A stretch of DNA of 64,000 nucleotides from Edolisoma coerulescens (taxonomy: Eukaryota; Chordata; Aves; Passeriformes; Campephagidae): contig VWZW01005505.1 of assembly GCA_013397115.1 (NCBI GenBank), positions 2,007,880-2,071,879 on the forward strand, given 5' to 3'. Of the stretch, positions 12,301 to 23,240 are shown piece after piece (the first letter of the stretch is position 1; each line of letters begins with the position of its first letter). A model generated the notes under the pieces. The model did not search any database. It saw only the letters and a list, made by a program, of their open reading frames with translations, and had not been told where the DNA came from. A program made the translations under genes and the position numbers.

Positions 12301-15300
12301 TTAAAATGCATTTGGAGGTCTTTAAATACAAATTAAATTACAAGATTTTTGCAGAATCACCATTTTTCATTCCATCTAACAGTAATCAGGATGATGCAAA
12401 CACTATGCCTTGAATGTTTAAGATTAAATTTTAAAATCTGCTGAAAGCTAAAACTGCAAAGTTTGGATTTTGACCAAATGACTCAGTAGAGGTTACTACA
12501 GTGTCCTTTCTTTCTGGAATTCCTAGAGTAACCATACTTGGTTTTGTTATGTAATAAGCAGATAGCAATCGTTTGTTTCAAAATGTTTTTTAACTCAGGA
12601 AGGAGGTGCTGCATACCTTTGCAATAAATTTTGTTTTTCTGTTGACAGAAATGTTACCTGACAAAAAGAAATTTTTTGAACCTGTTTCATTTGTTGTTAA
12701 AATTCAACCTCATTACATGAAGATAACAAAAAATATGCCACCGGATCCTTTTCCTTAATTCTTCTTGCAATCTCTCTCCAAAAGGATCGAAAGACTTGAT
12801 AGACATATAGTGCAGTACAAGTACTTTGAATACTGCATTTCTGGCTCAGGCTTCACCCAGGTCAAGCAGGAAAGAGTGAGCAACTCACGTTGCTATCAGA
12901 TGGGTGCTACCATGTCTGCAGTAAGGAGCGTGGAGCACACAGCTCACTTCCCAAAGGCCAAACAAGGCTGGCTCAGAAACACCGCTGCCACATCTGATTC
13001 TAATTGGTGTGTGCTGCGTCTCTCTCATGACAGGGACCGAGGGAAATGATGAGTCAAGGAGAAAGAACCAACCTGTCATTACCTGAGATAAAGGTATAAG
13101 GGTGGCATCTTGGTGATACAAGCAATGCCACTGCCCAGGTGTATGGCTCTGTAGATAAAAGGACTTCACAGCTGTCAAGACAGGACCATCCAGAGACACG
13201 CCTATTCATTAAAACTGAACAAAAATATCTTTTTGAGCAAGACCACAGATTTTTCAAAGGAAAGAATTAAGGAGAAAATAATGCTTTTATGTTATAGGAA
13301 AAAGTGATTTGTCATGACTTTTACATTCTTATTCAAGCTGTTTTGCAATGCAGAAGCTAGACACGCTTCTTATTGAAAGTACTCACTAGTAGGTCAGTAG
13401 TTTGTGTTAATCTTTTTTTATTCCCTATCTCTTCTTAAAAGGCAAAAGAAAATGCTTGCATTGTAACTTTCTATGCTTTTTCTTTTTTAACTAGACTTCT
13501 AAGCTGGTGGTTATGCATCTTCTTTTAGAATGCTTTCATTAAAAATCACTGCACACGTACATTTTCAGAAAAAGAAAAATACAATTTGATTCATGCATTT
13601 CTGCAACACCTAGAATAATTTTGTGGATTCATTTGCCTTTTCTTCCATAACTCAACATGAGAATATCTCAGTATTGTCAAATTGTGGAACTGTGTAGCCT
13701 TGCATTAGATCTATTGAGTCCATACACACTGTAATTCCTGGTTATAAATTTGAAATATCTTCTGAAATAAAGAAGCTCACTTCCTTCTATAACCAGAGTG
13801 TATTTGATTAAAATATAAATTAATTTCATTTATTTAAAGGTTTCTGTAAGTTAATATGTTGCAGAGCATTATATAACGGTGAAGATATTTCAAAATAAGA
13901 AATTATCTCAACCATCACTAATACTCAGTCAATGCTCCTGGGATTGTGTTGGTGAGTGGTATGCTAAATCATTTTCCACTGATTGTTTCAGGATAACTGG
14001 CCACCTGGTCATTTTCTCTCTTGCAGAATATATATTTGCTCTTCATTGTTTTGTTCTGAATAAAAATTTACAAAGTCATCATCCAGATTGAAAAATAAAT
14101 GCTTTGTGTTGTACATTTAATGAAACATAAACAAATTCAAGTGACATTTCCAATGAAGTAAAGGTGACTTTTTAGATGATTGCACAAGCATGGAAAAGAA
14201 ATCTATAGACGTGAGAAAGACAGAGAAAAAAGAAGATGATATTTGAAGAAAGTTCATTAACATATTTAGGAAAACGAGTTTAACTTAGTTTCATAGAAAA
14301 GCTGAGTACCAGTAAAACCAAGTGTTTCATTATATTTTTGCACCTACTTTAATGTGCTGAGTCTTCTAGCATTTTGCATCTTAGAACTAGGTTAATTACT
14401 TAAAGTTCCTTAAATGCTACTGAGTATCTCTGTTATGTTTTCATATAATTAACATAAACTTGATGTATGTTAGTAATTAAAAAAAAAAATTAAAAACACA
14501 ATGAAACCAAAAAAACCACCACAACAGACAATCTTAGGCAGCACTGAACTGCTGATTTGCAGTTTGCTCCTAAGGATACACAAGCTTATTCTTACATCCC
14601 CCTGAAGGAGCAAGTTTAGGATGATTCAATAAATACACCATTTAGAATCTGTAAAAGGAAACCATTAGCAATTAATGTTAATGTCTAAATGGAGTTAGAT
14701 GTACTGTATTGTTTCATAAGTGATATGCAAAAAAACTTTACTCCTTAGGGAAAAGAGACTAGTATTATTCAAATAATTAATTTCAACCCTTCAATCCTTC
14801 ACAATCCTGCTGATACAGGTTTAAAAACTTTGCTGCTATTTTGACATCCAATTGAAATACCATGTTCTTCAGCCCTCTCTACAAAATGACACATTTATAT
14901 TCTGGACTCAGAATGTTACAGAAATGATTTCTTTGAATTTCTATATTTGTACTCATTCAAGGACCTTGGAAGATTTGTTTTCCATCCTTCCTTCTGCTTG
15001 ATTTAAAATCTAACTGTCATATTTTTATAAGAGCTCAGCTTAAGATTTCTGGGAATATCTAGTGTCATTTGGACTTGGGACACTGTCTGTGCCATTTTCA
15101 AACTTATATTCTTTCATGCATCTGTGTGGTCATTTTGATTCAGGTCTAAACATATTTGTAAGCTTCAATATGGTCTTTCTGTTTGGGCAAGTTAACAGAG
15201 TGAAGTGCTTGATCATTTCCACTGGAAACACCCTGATAGACTATTTCATTTAATCCAGAGTCTTAGAGGAAACTAGACAAATGAAACAGACCGTTCAAGA

Positions 15301-15510
15301 GAGGAAACACCACATCACAACAGAGAGTTTCCATTATAAAAGCTGAAGCACTGCCCTAGAATGGATGTAAATAGGTCCCTTGATTTCAGCTAAATCTGTA
15401 CCTGCACTTAGTCAGATATGTTACTAACAAATAATTGTACTCTTAAAATTCCTAATACAATTAATATCTTTTTAAACCTCTCCCCTACACTCATAGACAT
15501 ATACATACAT
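9391..15510. other. Long non-coding stretch, no gene seen
   Basis: No recognisable exon, RNA or young repeat. The 11380-11754 and 11843-12139 plus-strand open frames are unrecognisable. A CTCF-like motif occurs at 12085-12097. A somewhat more GC-balanced patch at about 12840-13200 has open frames on both strands, which argues against real coding there. It could be a regulatory patch, but the sequence alone does not show it. Confidence 0.6.
12085..12097 (+). promoter_or_regulatory. CTCF-like motif
   Basis: CCACCAGAGGGAA matches the vertebrate CTCF core pattern CCASYAGRKGGCR at 12 of 13 positions; the one mismatch is A for C at the twelfth base. It is preceded by GG. CTCF is the insulator and loop-anchor protein. 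A single motif match does not prove binding. Confidence 0.3.
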
Positions 15511-15515
15511 GTGCA

Positions 15516-15718
15516 CAACATTTCTTTACAGTGAGGGTGGTGAGGCACTAGAACAGGTTGCCCAGGGAAGCTGTGGGTGCAGAAGTGTTCAAGGCCAGGC
15601 TGGATGGTGTTCTGAGCAATCTGGACTATTGGATGGTGTCCCTGCCCATGGCAGGACAGTTGGAACTAGAAGAGCTTTAAGGTCCCCTTGAACACAAGCC
15701 ATTCTATGATTCTATGAT
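15516..15718 (+). mobile_element. CR1 LINE 3' end, plus strand
   Basis: The blocks of an avian CR1 3' end follow in the correct order. They are TTTACAGTGAGGGTGGTGAG, GAACAGGTTGCCCAGGGAAG, GTTCAAGGCCAGGCTGGATG, GTGTCCCTGCCCATGGCAGG and AGCTTTAAGGTCCC, then two TTCTATGA units. The start is a typical CR1 5' truncation in the 3' part of the ORF2/UTR region. The copy is fairly well preserved but has internal substitutions and small deletions. A 60-codon open frame across it is part of the repeat, not a gene. Confidence 0.93.
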
Positions 15719-15719
15719 A

Positions 15720-18700
15720 CACGAGAAATAATACAAAGAAATACATATATATATTTATCTAGATCCCCGAGTAAAATATTAAAAAATATTTTTCCCTCAT
15801 TATTCAGTCTTCTTCAACTTTCTTGTCTCTGTGACATTATAATATTAGTCACTCAGAAATGCTGGTGTTACCACTCATAGTCAAAAACTTATTTGCACAT
15901 CTCAAGAGTCTCTTATTTGTCTAGGAGTTCCATTCCTTGTGCTTTGTTCATCATTTATGTTCCAATTACTAATTTTTAGGTGTTCATTACATGAGAAGAA
16001 AGTGTGGTGTGCATACAAGAACAAAGTATGACTGAGCAACAGATAAAATAAACACTGAATAAATATTTTTAAAACAACGGGAGAATGGAAATTAATAGCA
16101 GGTGCTACTTAGCAATAATTAATAAATGCTTAATCAAATATCAGAACACATGACTGGACAACAAATGCTACACTAAAAAAAACTCCCTCAAGTAATTTTT
16201 TTTATTATTATTATTAGTTAATGCTCTTCAACTTGCTCTAATATTCATTATCTTATAAGAGTCTCATACAAACTGCTGTCAACTGGAATGTCTTTGGTGA
16301 CTTTAAACAGGTTCTCGATCAATTTCTGAGACTATATAAGGGCTGCTTAAATCCAGTCATGTGCACTAATGCTGCTGGAAACACAGGAGAGGCCTTAGTG
16401 ATCCCACCAAAATTATTGTGGTCTTGGTAAAATTCTCATCTGAAGGGGAAACAGGAAGACAAGGACATGCTGGTCGTCCCTTCACTGAGAAGGAAAAAAA
16501 CCCAGGAAAATAAGGGAAATATGCAGAAAATTCTGGACAAAAGTTGGATATGGATATTTTTCATGATTACAAAATGTGATAAATGATAAGATAAAAAATT
16601 CTGAGCAAAAAGAAAAAAAAATCCTATGAGACTTACTGCTACAAAATACACTTGAAGCCATGAATTTAGAAATTTGTAGGAACAGGCAAAGAAAAACCGT
16701 AAGACATGAACTACTTAAAAATAAGCAAGAGAGATGTAAACCCATATATTTCAGCCATACAAAGATTTCTCCCTATTGGAAACTTTTAAAAAAATGTTGC
16801 CAGCAAGCAGATTATTTTATTGTTCTCTCAAACAGATGTTCCTTATTGCTCACGAAGATAGCAACTGGAATGCAATTGCTCCTTTATAGCTTTTGTCAGA
16901 CATGTTCTGGGAACATGGATGAAGAGGGTTTTTTGCTTAAAAATCTTGAGTATCATCTTGAACTATTGCAAAGCTAGCTCTGAATCCAGACTTTTGTCTG
17001 GTTGTCTTTTCTAGATCATCAGCATCAAGTTGTCCATGCATCCTACCTTTAATTTAGTATTATATGTATGGAAGAAGAGAGTGAGTAGTTATCATATGTC
17101 CCAGTGAAGAGCAAAAAGATGTATTCATATGAGGGCTGCAGTTTCAGCAGTTTTCATCCTTGGTCTTCAAAAAATTTATCTTTTGAAGCCTAGACTTCTG
17201 CTTTTTCCACAGCTGTATTATGAGAGATGTATTATTTACACTCTTGATTTCTCTTTGTTTTCTTAGGTCCCCATGAACTTGTGTTGGCTTCACACAAACT
17301 AAGCAGAAGCTTAGAGATGGGGGTAGGGGTGTGTGTACATGTGTAATTTCAGGCATTTTCTGACCTAAGAAAATTAAATGGCAACTCCAAGTAAAAATTC
17401 CAGATCCAAAAGCTACATCCTACTATGGCATGTGTTTAGGAACAGAGCAGTTCATTCGCTTCTGGTCTGGGGAAAAAAGAAAGCCAAAAAAAAATCCCCA
17501 AAGCTCTTGAGCTTTGGGACACCATCAGCACTAGAGCAATTTCATGAGGAGTTCATGAAGCTTGCATTAACTCAGGCGTTGGTAGCATTTTAGTTCATTT
17601 TCTACATAATGATAAATCAGATTAAAATTTTAGCAGTAGTATTTGCATACTATAGGCTTCTGACTACTGGCAACTATTTAGTTTAGTAGTGATACTTCTG
17701 TTTCAATACCAGCTAACTTGTTTCAAAAATAACCATAACGTAGCTCAAAGATCGCCATCCTGAGAGAAAATATTTTGCGTGATGATTAGTAAGTATACAA
17801 ACTCTGAAATTACTAGTCAGGTTAAAGTAGAATTAAAGTACAACTGAGTATACCCAGAAGGATGAAATGCTACCTCAAATATCCTAGTAGGAAAAATAAT
17901 TAGTTCTTTAAAGTTATCCAAATTAATCAAGAATAATAGGAGAGATAATACATCAGATTCTCCTTCCTCTTTCCTTCTTTAATTGCCTTTATTTTATATG
18001 CAGATACAAATTAGCCTTAGATCACACTTGTAAAATATTAAAACTCCAGTGAGATTGCCATTGGGCTAACTTGTATTCAGAAATAGATTGTATATTGGAT
18101 GCATCTTTTTAAATATAAAGAGCAAAAACCGCTTATCTCATTTGAGGATTAAAAAAAAATATGTTAGTATTTTTTTTTCTTAGCATTTGGAGCAAATTTG
18201 CACATCTCTCTGGGAATCTGAATGTAAAGGTGTATTAAACATAAAAAATCAAAGACCTGATTAGCTCAGATAATCTCCTTCCAGTACGAGATAAAAGATT
18301 GTTGTTATTTAGTATTTCTGCTGTTGTGATAAACCAAAACACTGCCACAGACTCATTGTACAAATTGTGCTGTGATATTACTTGCGTGGTGGAATCAGAC
18401 TCTTTGGGTTTTAAAACACAGAAAATACATGCTAAGAACAGACAGGTATAATTGGATACGTTGGCAATCGTAGTGAACGCAGTAATCACGAATGATTGCC
18501 AGGACAACCATTCTTCTGTTTGCCTGTGCTTAGCACTTCTAAATACATTCAGCCTTGAAAATCCCATCTATAGAGCATGCATTGCTATACTAAAGCCCCA
18601 TGAGGTTGAATTAATAGTGTTCTTGTATTTCACACTTCCAGGAGCGTTTTTTCATCAGGGTAAGCCACAGTGTTAATGCCCTGTATTCGTACTTGTATTT

Positions 18701-18899
18701 CAATGCAGAAAACACCTTGGTTTGTACTATTTCATTTTGGCTGTGATTCAACAAAGCACTTAAATATGAGCTTAAATTTAAAGCATGAGGAGTCTCGCTG
18801 ATTATAATGAGACTACCGGTGTGTTTAAGGTTAAGTATGTTCTTAAGTGTTTTTCTGTATTAGTACCTCAGATATTATTATCACTGATTTATTGGGGAA
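15720..18899. other. Non-coding A+T-rich sequence
   Basis: A short (ATT) run occurs at about 16202-16216. Open frames at 16436-16977 and 18235-18676 overlap on opposite strands and have no recognisable domains. No gene, RNA or repeat family could be supported. Confidence 0.65.
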
Positions 18900-19139
18900 T
18901 GTGCTGGTGGGAATGAAAGAGACAAAACGCATAGTTTGCATGTTTTGAGCTGTATTGTGTGACTCTTTATATATTAATACTGCCTGAGATGAAATATACA
19001 CATGAAATACAGGGAAAAGGTGAGAATGTTTTTGTTCTGCATCTCAGAAATCCCAATAAATGTGGAATTGGGAAGATTGATTTTACATACAGTATCTTCC
19101 TGTTTCATTAGAAAGCCACAGAAACGGCATTTTTTAAAA

Positions 19140-19330
19140 AGAATTATTACTGCTGTTTGATTTATCAATAATGCTCTTGCTGTAATTATGGCAGGAATAA
19201 TGAATGGATCTCCTGTCTGCCATGAATTATGCTTCCTTGTGCACAGCTAGCCCGGTGGGCTTTAATGATGCCTCAGACAAATTAAACATATTAAAGTTTG
19301 TTATGCACAGACACTTCCAGTGTAACAGAA
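19140..19330. promoter_or_regulatory. Candidate conserved non-coding element, homeodomain-motif rich
   Basis: The stretch around TGTAATTATGGCAGGAATAA and TTTAATGATGCCTCAGACAA contains several TAAT/ATTA cores. Its composition is more balanced than the flanks and it lacks the long A or T runs common elsewhere. This texture is typical of vertebrate developmental enhancers. The call is inference from composition and motifs only; no alignment was possible. Confidence 0.3.
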
Positions 19331-19596
19331 CTAAAGATCAATTTCTGAGCCAAACTTTTATGCAAAATATCACTGTAAAAAAAGATAAAAGAAAAGTGCT
19401 TCTAATTTTTCCCATTATCAGAAGAGTGATTGATACAGGTTTGGAGAAGAACTGGTGGTCGAGATCTCATTGCTCAACATCCCACCAGTGAATGTTGCCC
19501 ACCCTTTCCCACACTGCATCGTATCTTGTGGTTCAGGATGATTCAAATCAAGGGACGATTGATGGTGATATTACTCAGTGAGAATGAAATGTAGCA

Positions 19597-19620
19597 GGAT
19601 CCAGCCCATGAGCTGGATCC
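19597..19620. repeat. Perfect 9-bp inverted repeat with 6-base loop
   Basis: GGATCCAGC at 19597-19605 pairs exactly with GCTGGATCC at 19612-19620, with loop CCATGA between. It is G+C-rich compared with its surroundings, so the stem would be stable in RNA. It sits between two regulatory-looking blocks. No RNA family was recognised. Confidence 0.6.
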
Positions 19621-19794
19621 CTCAGAAAACCATCGGATGCATCCTTCTTTGAATGGAAGTAATTTGCTATAATTTTTGTCAGGCAACAGGTAACCTTCAA
19701 AAGACCTTACTGTTAATTTCAGAGACATTTTCTTTCTAAAAATTTCATGCTAGAGAAATAACTTGGCTACACTGATGGCATTAGAATGAACGAT

Positions 19795-20290
19795 TTCCCA
19801 GTCTCACTTTGCATTTTGCCCGGCCAGTTGGAGTGGTTACGCCTGTCACCTCATCACTAAATCCAGTAATGAAAATGGACCTTTTAATGAGTTACATACA
19901 ATGCATAATTGCTGTAAAACTCTAACACCCTCCATGCAAATGATTCTTTGGAGATCATTAATTAGATTTTGAGGAATATTAATTTCTCCAAACGAAAAAA
20001 AAATATATATTACTACAGGGAAATGGGCTTGAATCAGTTTTAACTATGATAAAATTACAGTCTGTGACAATTAATCAAGTGGAGCACAAGAGTGCCTGGT
20101 TTAAAATGAAAAGTATACTGTTAATACTACTTCCCATGGTTGCAACTAATTAGTATGCATAAACAGTATTTTAAGAAGACTATAAGTTATCTGTGCTTCA
20201 GAATATTTCCTGTTTGCACTTTGATGTGAAAATAGCACAGACGCTGATAGTTCAGAGATACTCCTGTGGCAACGTGATTCTAGGAACATA
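19795..20290. promoter_or_regulatory. Candidate enhancer-like block with octamer and TAATTA sites
   Basis: The block contains a perfect POU octamer ATGCAAAT at 19934-19941 and, 17 bases further, a TAATTA homeodomain core at 19959-19964. More TAAT/ATTAG cores follow near 20145-20160. The sequence has high complexity with few homopolymers apart from one A-run near 19995. Octamer plus TAATTA spacing of this sort is common in neural and developmental enhancers. Conservation cannot be tested from one sequence. Confidence 0.33.
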
Positions 20291-20383
20291 TTTCTAAAAC
20301 ATACAAATTTTAATCAGTGCCCCAAGAGTGCATCTATTTGTATCATAGGGCAGCTACAAAACAGCTTGAGTTCAGGCTATTAA

Positions 20384-20384
20384 N
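20384..20384. other. Single unresolved base (N)
   Basis: One N occurs in otherwise ordinary sequence, probably an assembly ambiguity. It touches no feature. Confidence 0.95.
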
Positions 20385-21075
20385 GCCAAGTGATTCTACT
20401 CTAAAAAAACTGTGATCAAGACACTTGAGTACAAACAGAGCTGCCCCTGGGGCATCATAGAAACTTATTGTAAGGCATTGAAATAATGCTACAAAGTTAA
20501 TTTTATTAAAATTAACAATGCTGCCTTCTCCATCATTCTCACATTAAATGAAGCACCGAGAAAGAGAACAGTTGATCCAGTTTACAAGATTATAAATAGC
20601 CACAGATTGTTTTCTGAATACTTAAAGGACACTGTGCAATGGAAACAAAACAGAACAAACAAACAAAACACCTCAGCAAAAAACACAAACAATTGTGTTG
20701 CATTGCCATTAAGTGAAGCCTTTTTTCTGGAAAGCTGAGGCAAATAATTTGTATGCAAAAACAGAGCAAAACACTGTCCCCAGATGCACTCACATAAATC
20801 CAGACTATCTTTTGTGAATTCTTTTAGAGTTGCTCCAACTTACAGCTAGTGTAACTGAGATGGGAATTTGAGAATTGACAACAGACTGACACTTCAATTC
20901 CTGTTGATCCCAAGCATTGAATTCTGCAACTGAAGAACCCAGCCTTGCCTTTGTACTATGCTGGTGGGACATCAGGATTCTCCCATCTTTCTTTCTCCTG
21001 TTTCACCACAGAGCTATACAACACCCTGTAGCAATCTGAAATACTCTCAGAAAACTAAAACTGTCACTTTTATGT

Positions 21076-21122
21076 GCAGTGGTGTGGCAGTGGTAGTAGC
21101 AGTGATAGTGGTAGTGGCAGTG
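21076..21122 (+). repeat. Imperfect trinucleotide tract (GTG/GTA/GCA)
   Basis: Units such as GTGGTA, GTAGCA and GTGGCA follow each other imperfectly for about 47 bases. In one frame they would encode an alternating V/A run. This is a decayed simple repeat. Confidence 0.75.
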
Positions 21123-22620
21123 TCTGTGAGAGGGGACATCCCCAACTCCAGGACTGGTGGCAACATTGACAGTTTCCAGGAGCCAGCACTGAACAATCGT
21201 GTTTTCTTCCTCTCACCCACAGTGCAGGCAGGTCTCTGAGGCTATATGTAATTTATTCATCATCTGTGCTCTGCCGTGTGTCCTGAAATCAGCAGAGGCA
21301 GGACAGCGATGAGCAGCCACAGGAAGCAAGATGTGCTTCCACTCTTCCAGCCCAGATACAGCACAGGTACCTCGCAGCTTTTTCTGAACATCCTTCAGGC
21401 TGAAAGCCCAGCCCTTGGGGTGCAAGGCTCTCGTCATCATCCCTGACATAGCCTTCCTTATGCATAGATGTATACTTTCCATAAACTTATATTGCCCTTG
21501 ATTGTGTTGCAATAACAACTGTGAATAATAATGGCAAATAGTTTAGTGGGGTTTTCTCAGCGGGCAGCCTGAGACAACTGATTACTCAACATTACTTTTT
21601 ATGCTATGGGGTTTAAGATCTAAGCAACTATCTATGATACTGATAGAATGCTGTGGCCGTGGGCAATCTTGACTTTTTCTACCAAGAATATTTATCCTTA
21701 TGTTAAAGTTTAAATATTCATGAAGACTCTGAGAGTCAGGATAGATCTTTCTGAATAGTTCACAATAAATAAGTAAACAAACAAATGGGTTTTGCACATT
21801 GTTTGCTGCTAACTCTAATCCCCTCCCTTCTAAACAAATGCTTTTAGTGCTCTAAGCAAGTACAGTATGCTATAAATGGGAGCAGGCACTGCTTTTCCAT
21901 AGACAGGTGTAATATGTTTCTATCATGTATCAGACTTCTCATGGGAATGAAAAAACTTTTCCTTTCTAATGATTTTCCTTCTTGTACATTAAAAAAATTA
22001 TTAAAAAACACGCTAATGACCGAAACTAAACGAACATATCTCTGGATCTGTAGCTCAGGATTTTTTTAAATTAAAGGGGAAAAAAACATACTGAATCATT
22101 TGTAGTTGCTTGTACTTCAATGTAATTTAAGAGCGTCACAAATATATTTAAATCACCACAACTGTATTAAATTATTCTTCCTAGTAATACAGATTATATG
22201 TTTGACTGTATTGGACATAAATTGCATTTAACATTATATTATCTGGTATTAAAGAGAAAGTAAGATGTGCACAAAACTATTCAGCAGAATTCAAATTCAA
22301 TAATTGCACTTTTCCTTCAATGAGAGACAGTCAATGCAAAATCTTGGATAACATATTTGGCAAACTTAGCAAAGGCAGAAACAGAAACAAGGAATAAGAA
22401 AATAAATGGTTGACAAAAAGCAGCATATGTTTAAGCTCCATGGTTAAGTTCTGTAGTCCACATATTTTAACAGCCTATATAAATATCATTGAGATGGAAT
22501 TGTAACAATAAATCAAAAATTGGCATTTGAGAACCACCATGTTTCTTGCCAAATGTTACAGGTATTTTAGAGAAAACCCAAATTTTAATTAATTCTGTTT
22601 TCTGAGTTCTTGGAGCCTAC

Positions 22621-22642
22621 CTCTGTTTGCATGCAAACAGAG
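22621..22642. repeat. Perfect 22-bp palindrome containing TTTGCATGCAAA
   Basis: The sequence reads CTCTGTTTGCA and then its exact reverse complement TGCAAACAGAG, with no spacer and no mismatch. The centre TTTGCATGCAAA holds two divergent seven-base ATGCAAA half-octamers overlapping at GCATGC. It could be a dimeric transcription-factor site for POU proteins or a cruciform/hairpin. No binding has been shown. Confidence 0.85.
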
Positions 22643-22649
22643 AAGAAAT

Positions 22650-22999
22650 TTCCCAAAAGTAATGAATTTTGAGCCACTACTAAAAATTGTTAACACTGTG
22701 CAAATATTCTCTCTGACTGCAACAAAATCCTTAAACTGGCTTTAAGGTGTTCGAAGTAGAACTTCTTCCAAATACATACTCAGGTGAATTTTGTCCAAAT
22801 AGGATGATGTTCAATGGGGTTTTTTTTAATATGTCTGGAAGAATACACTAATATGTATTAATGTGCAATGAACAGAAAGAGCATGAGAAGCTAGAAGAAG
22901 CCATATGTGATCTGCTCTAGAAGGAAACTTTATGTCTAAGTTTCAGGTGCACATAAGACGATGTGTCTGTGTACAGACAGCAACATGTGAGTTAAAGGA
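22650..22999. other. Non-coding sequence
   Basis: I see no gene, repeat family or RNA in this stretch. It is A+T-rich and ends where the GC-rich patch at 23.0 kb begins. Confidence 0.65.
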
Positions 23000-23162
23000 T
23001 TGAAATCTCATTGCACTCAGTGGAGGACACAGCACCTCTGGGGCCCAGAGAAACATGCAGGTGTCCTTAAGAATTCACCTCAACATGACACATGCAGCTG
23101 GCACTCTTGCAGATATCCACGGGCACCCTTTCTACATGTCAGATGGAGCTGCAGAAGGTCTC

Positions 23163-23191
23163 CCTCTATCAGACCTTGCACCTGATAGAGG
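23163..23191. repeat. Perfect 10-bp stem with 9-base loop
   Basis: CCTCTATCAG at 23163-23172 pairs exactly with CTGATAGAGG at 23182-23191 around the loop ACCTTGCAC. The last G of the right arm is also the first base of the next palindrome. Confidence 0.85.
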
Positions 23192-23209
23192 CGTCGCAGC
23201 CTGCGGCGC
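23191..23209. repeat. Near-perfect GC palindrome, 9+1+9
   Basis: GCGTCGCAG, one C, then CTGCGGCGC form a palindrome with one mismatched pair (a T opposite a G, a wobble in RNA). It contains four CpG sites in 19 bases, which is exceptional here. Confidence 0.8.
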
Positions 23210-23240
23210 TGCAAACAGCTCCAGGTGCCAATGTTTAGGC

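Larger units (their letters stand above)
20300..22610. other. Non-coding sequence
   Basis: It contains an imperfect GTG/GCA-rich trinucleotide tract (21076-21122) and a more GC-balanced patch at 21240-21440. An open minus-strand frame of about 100 codons (21213-21518) has no recognisable domain. No gene could be supported. Confidence 0.6.
23000..23240. other. GC-rich, CpG-bearing patch with paired hairpins
   Basis: This roughly 240-base patch is visibly richer in G+C than the DNA on either side. It holds two overlapping plus-strand open frames, each of about 60-77 codons, with no recognised protein. Two adjacent inverted repeats lie near its end (23163-23209). It could be an exon of an unannotated transcript, a small CpG patch or a decayed repeat. 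Confidence 0.35.
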
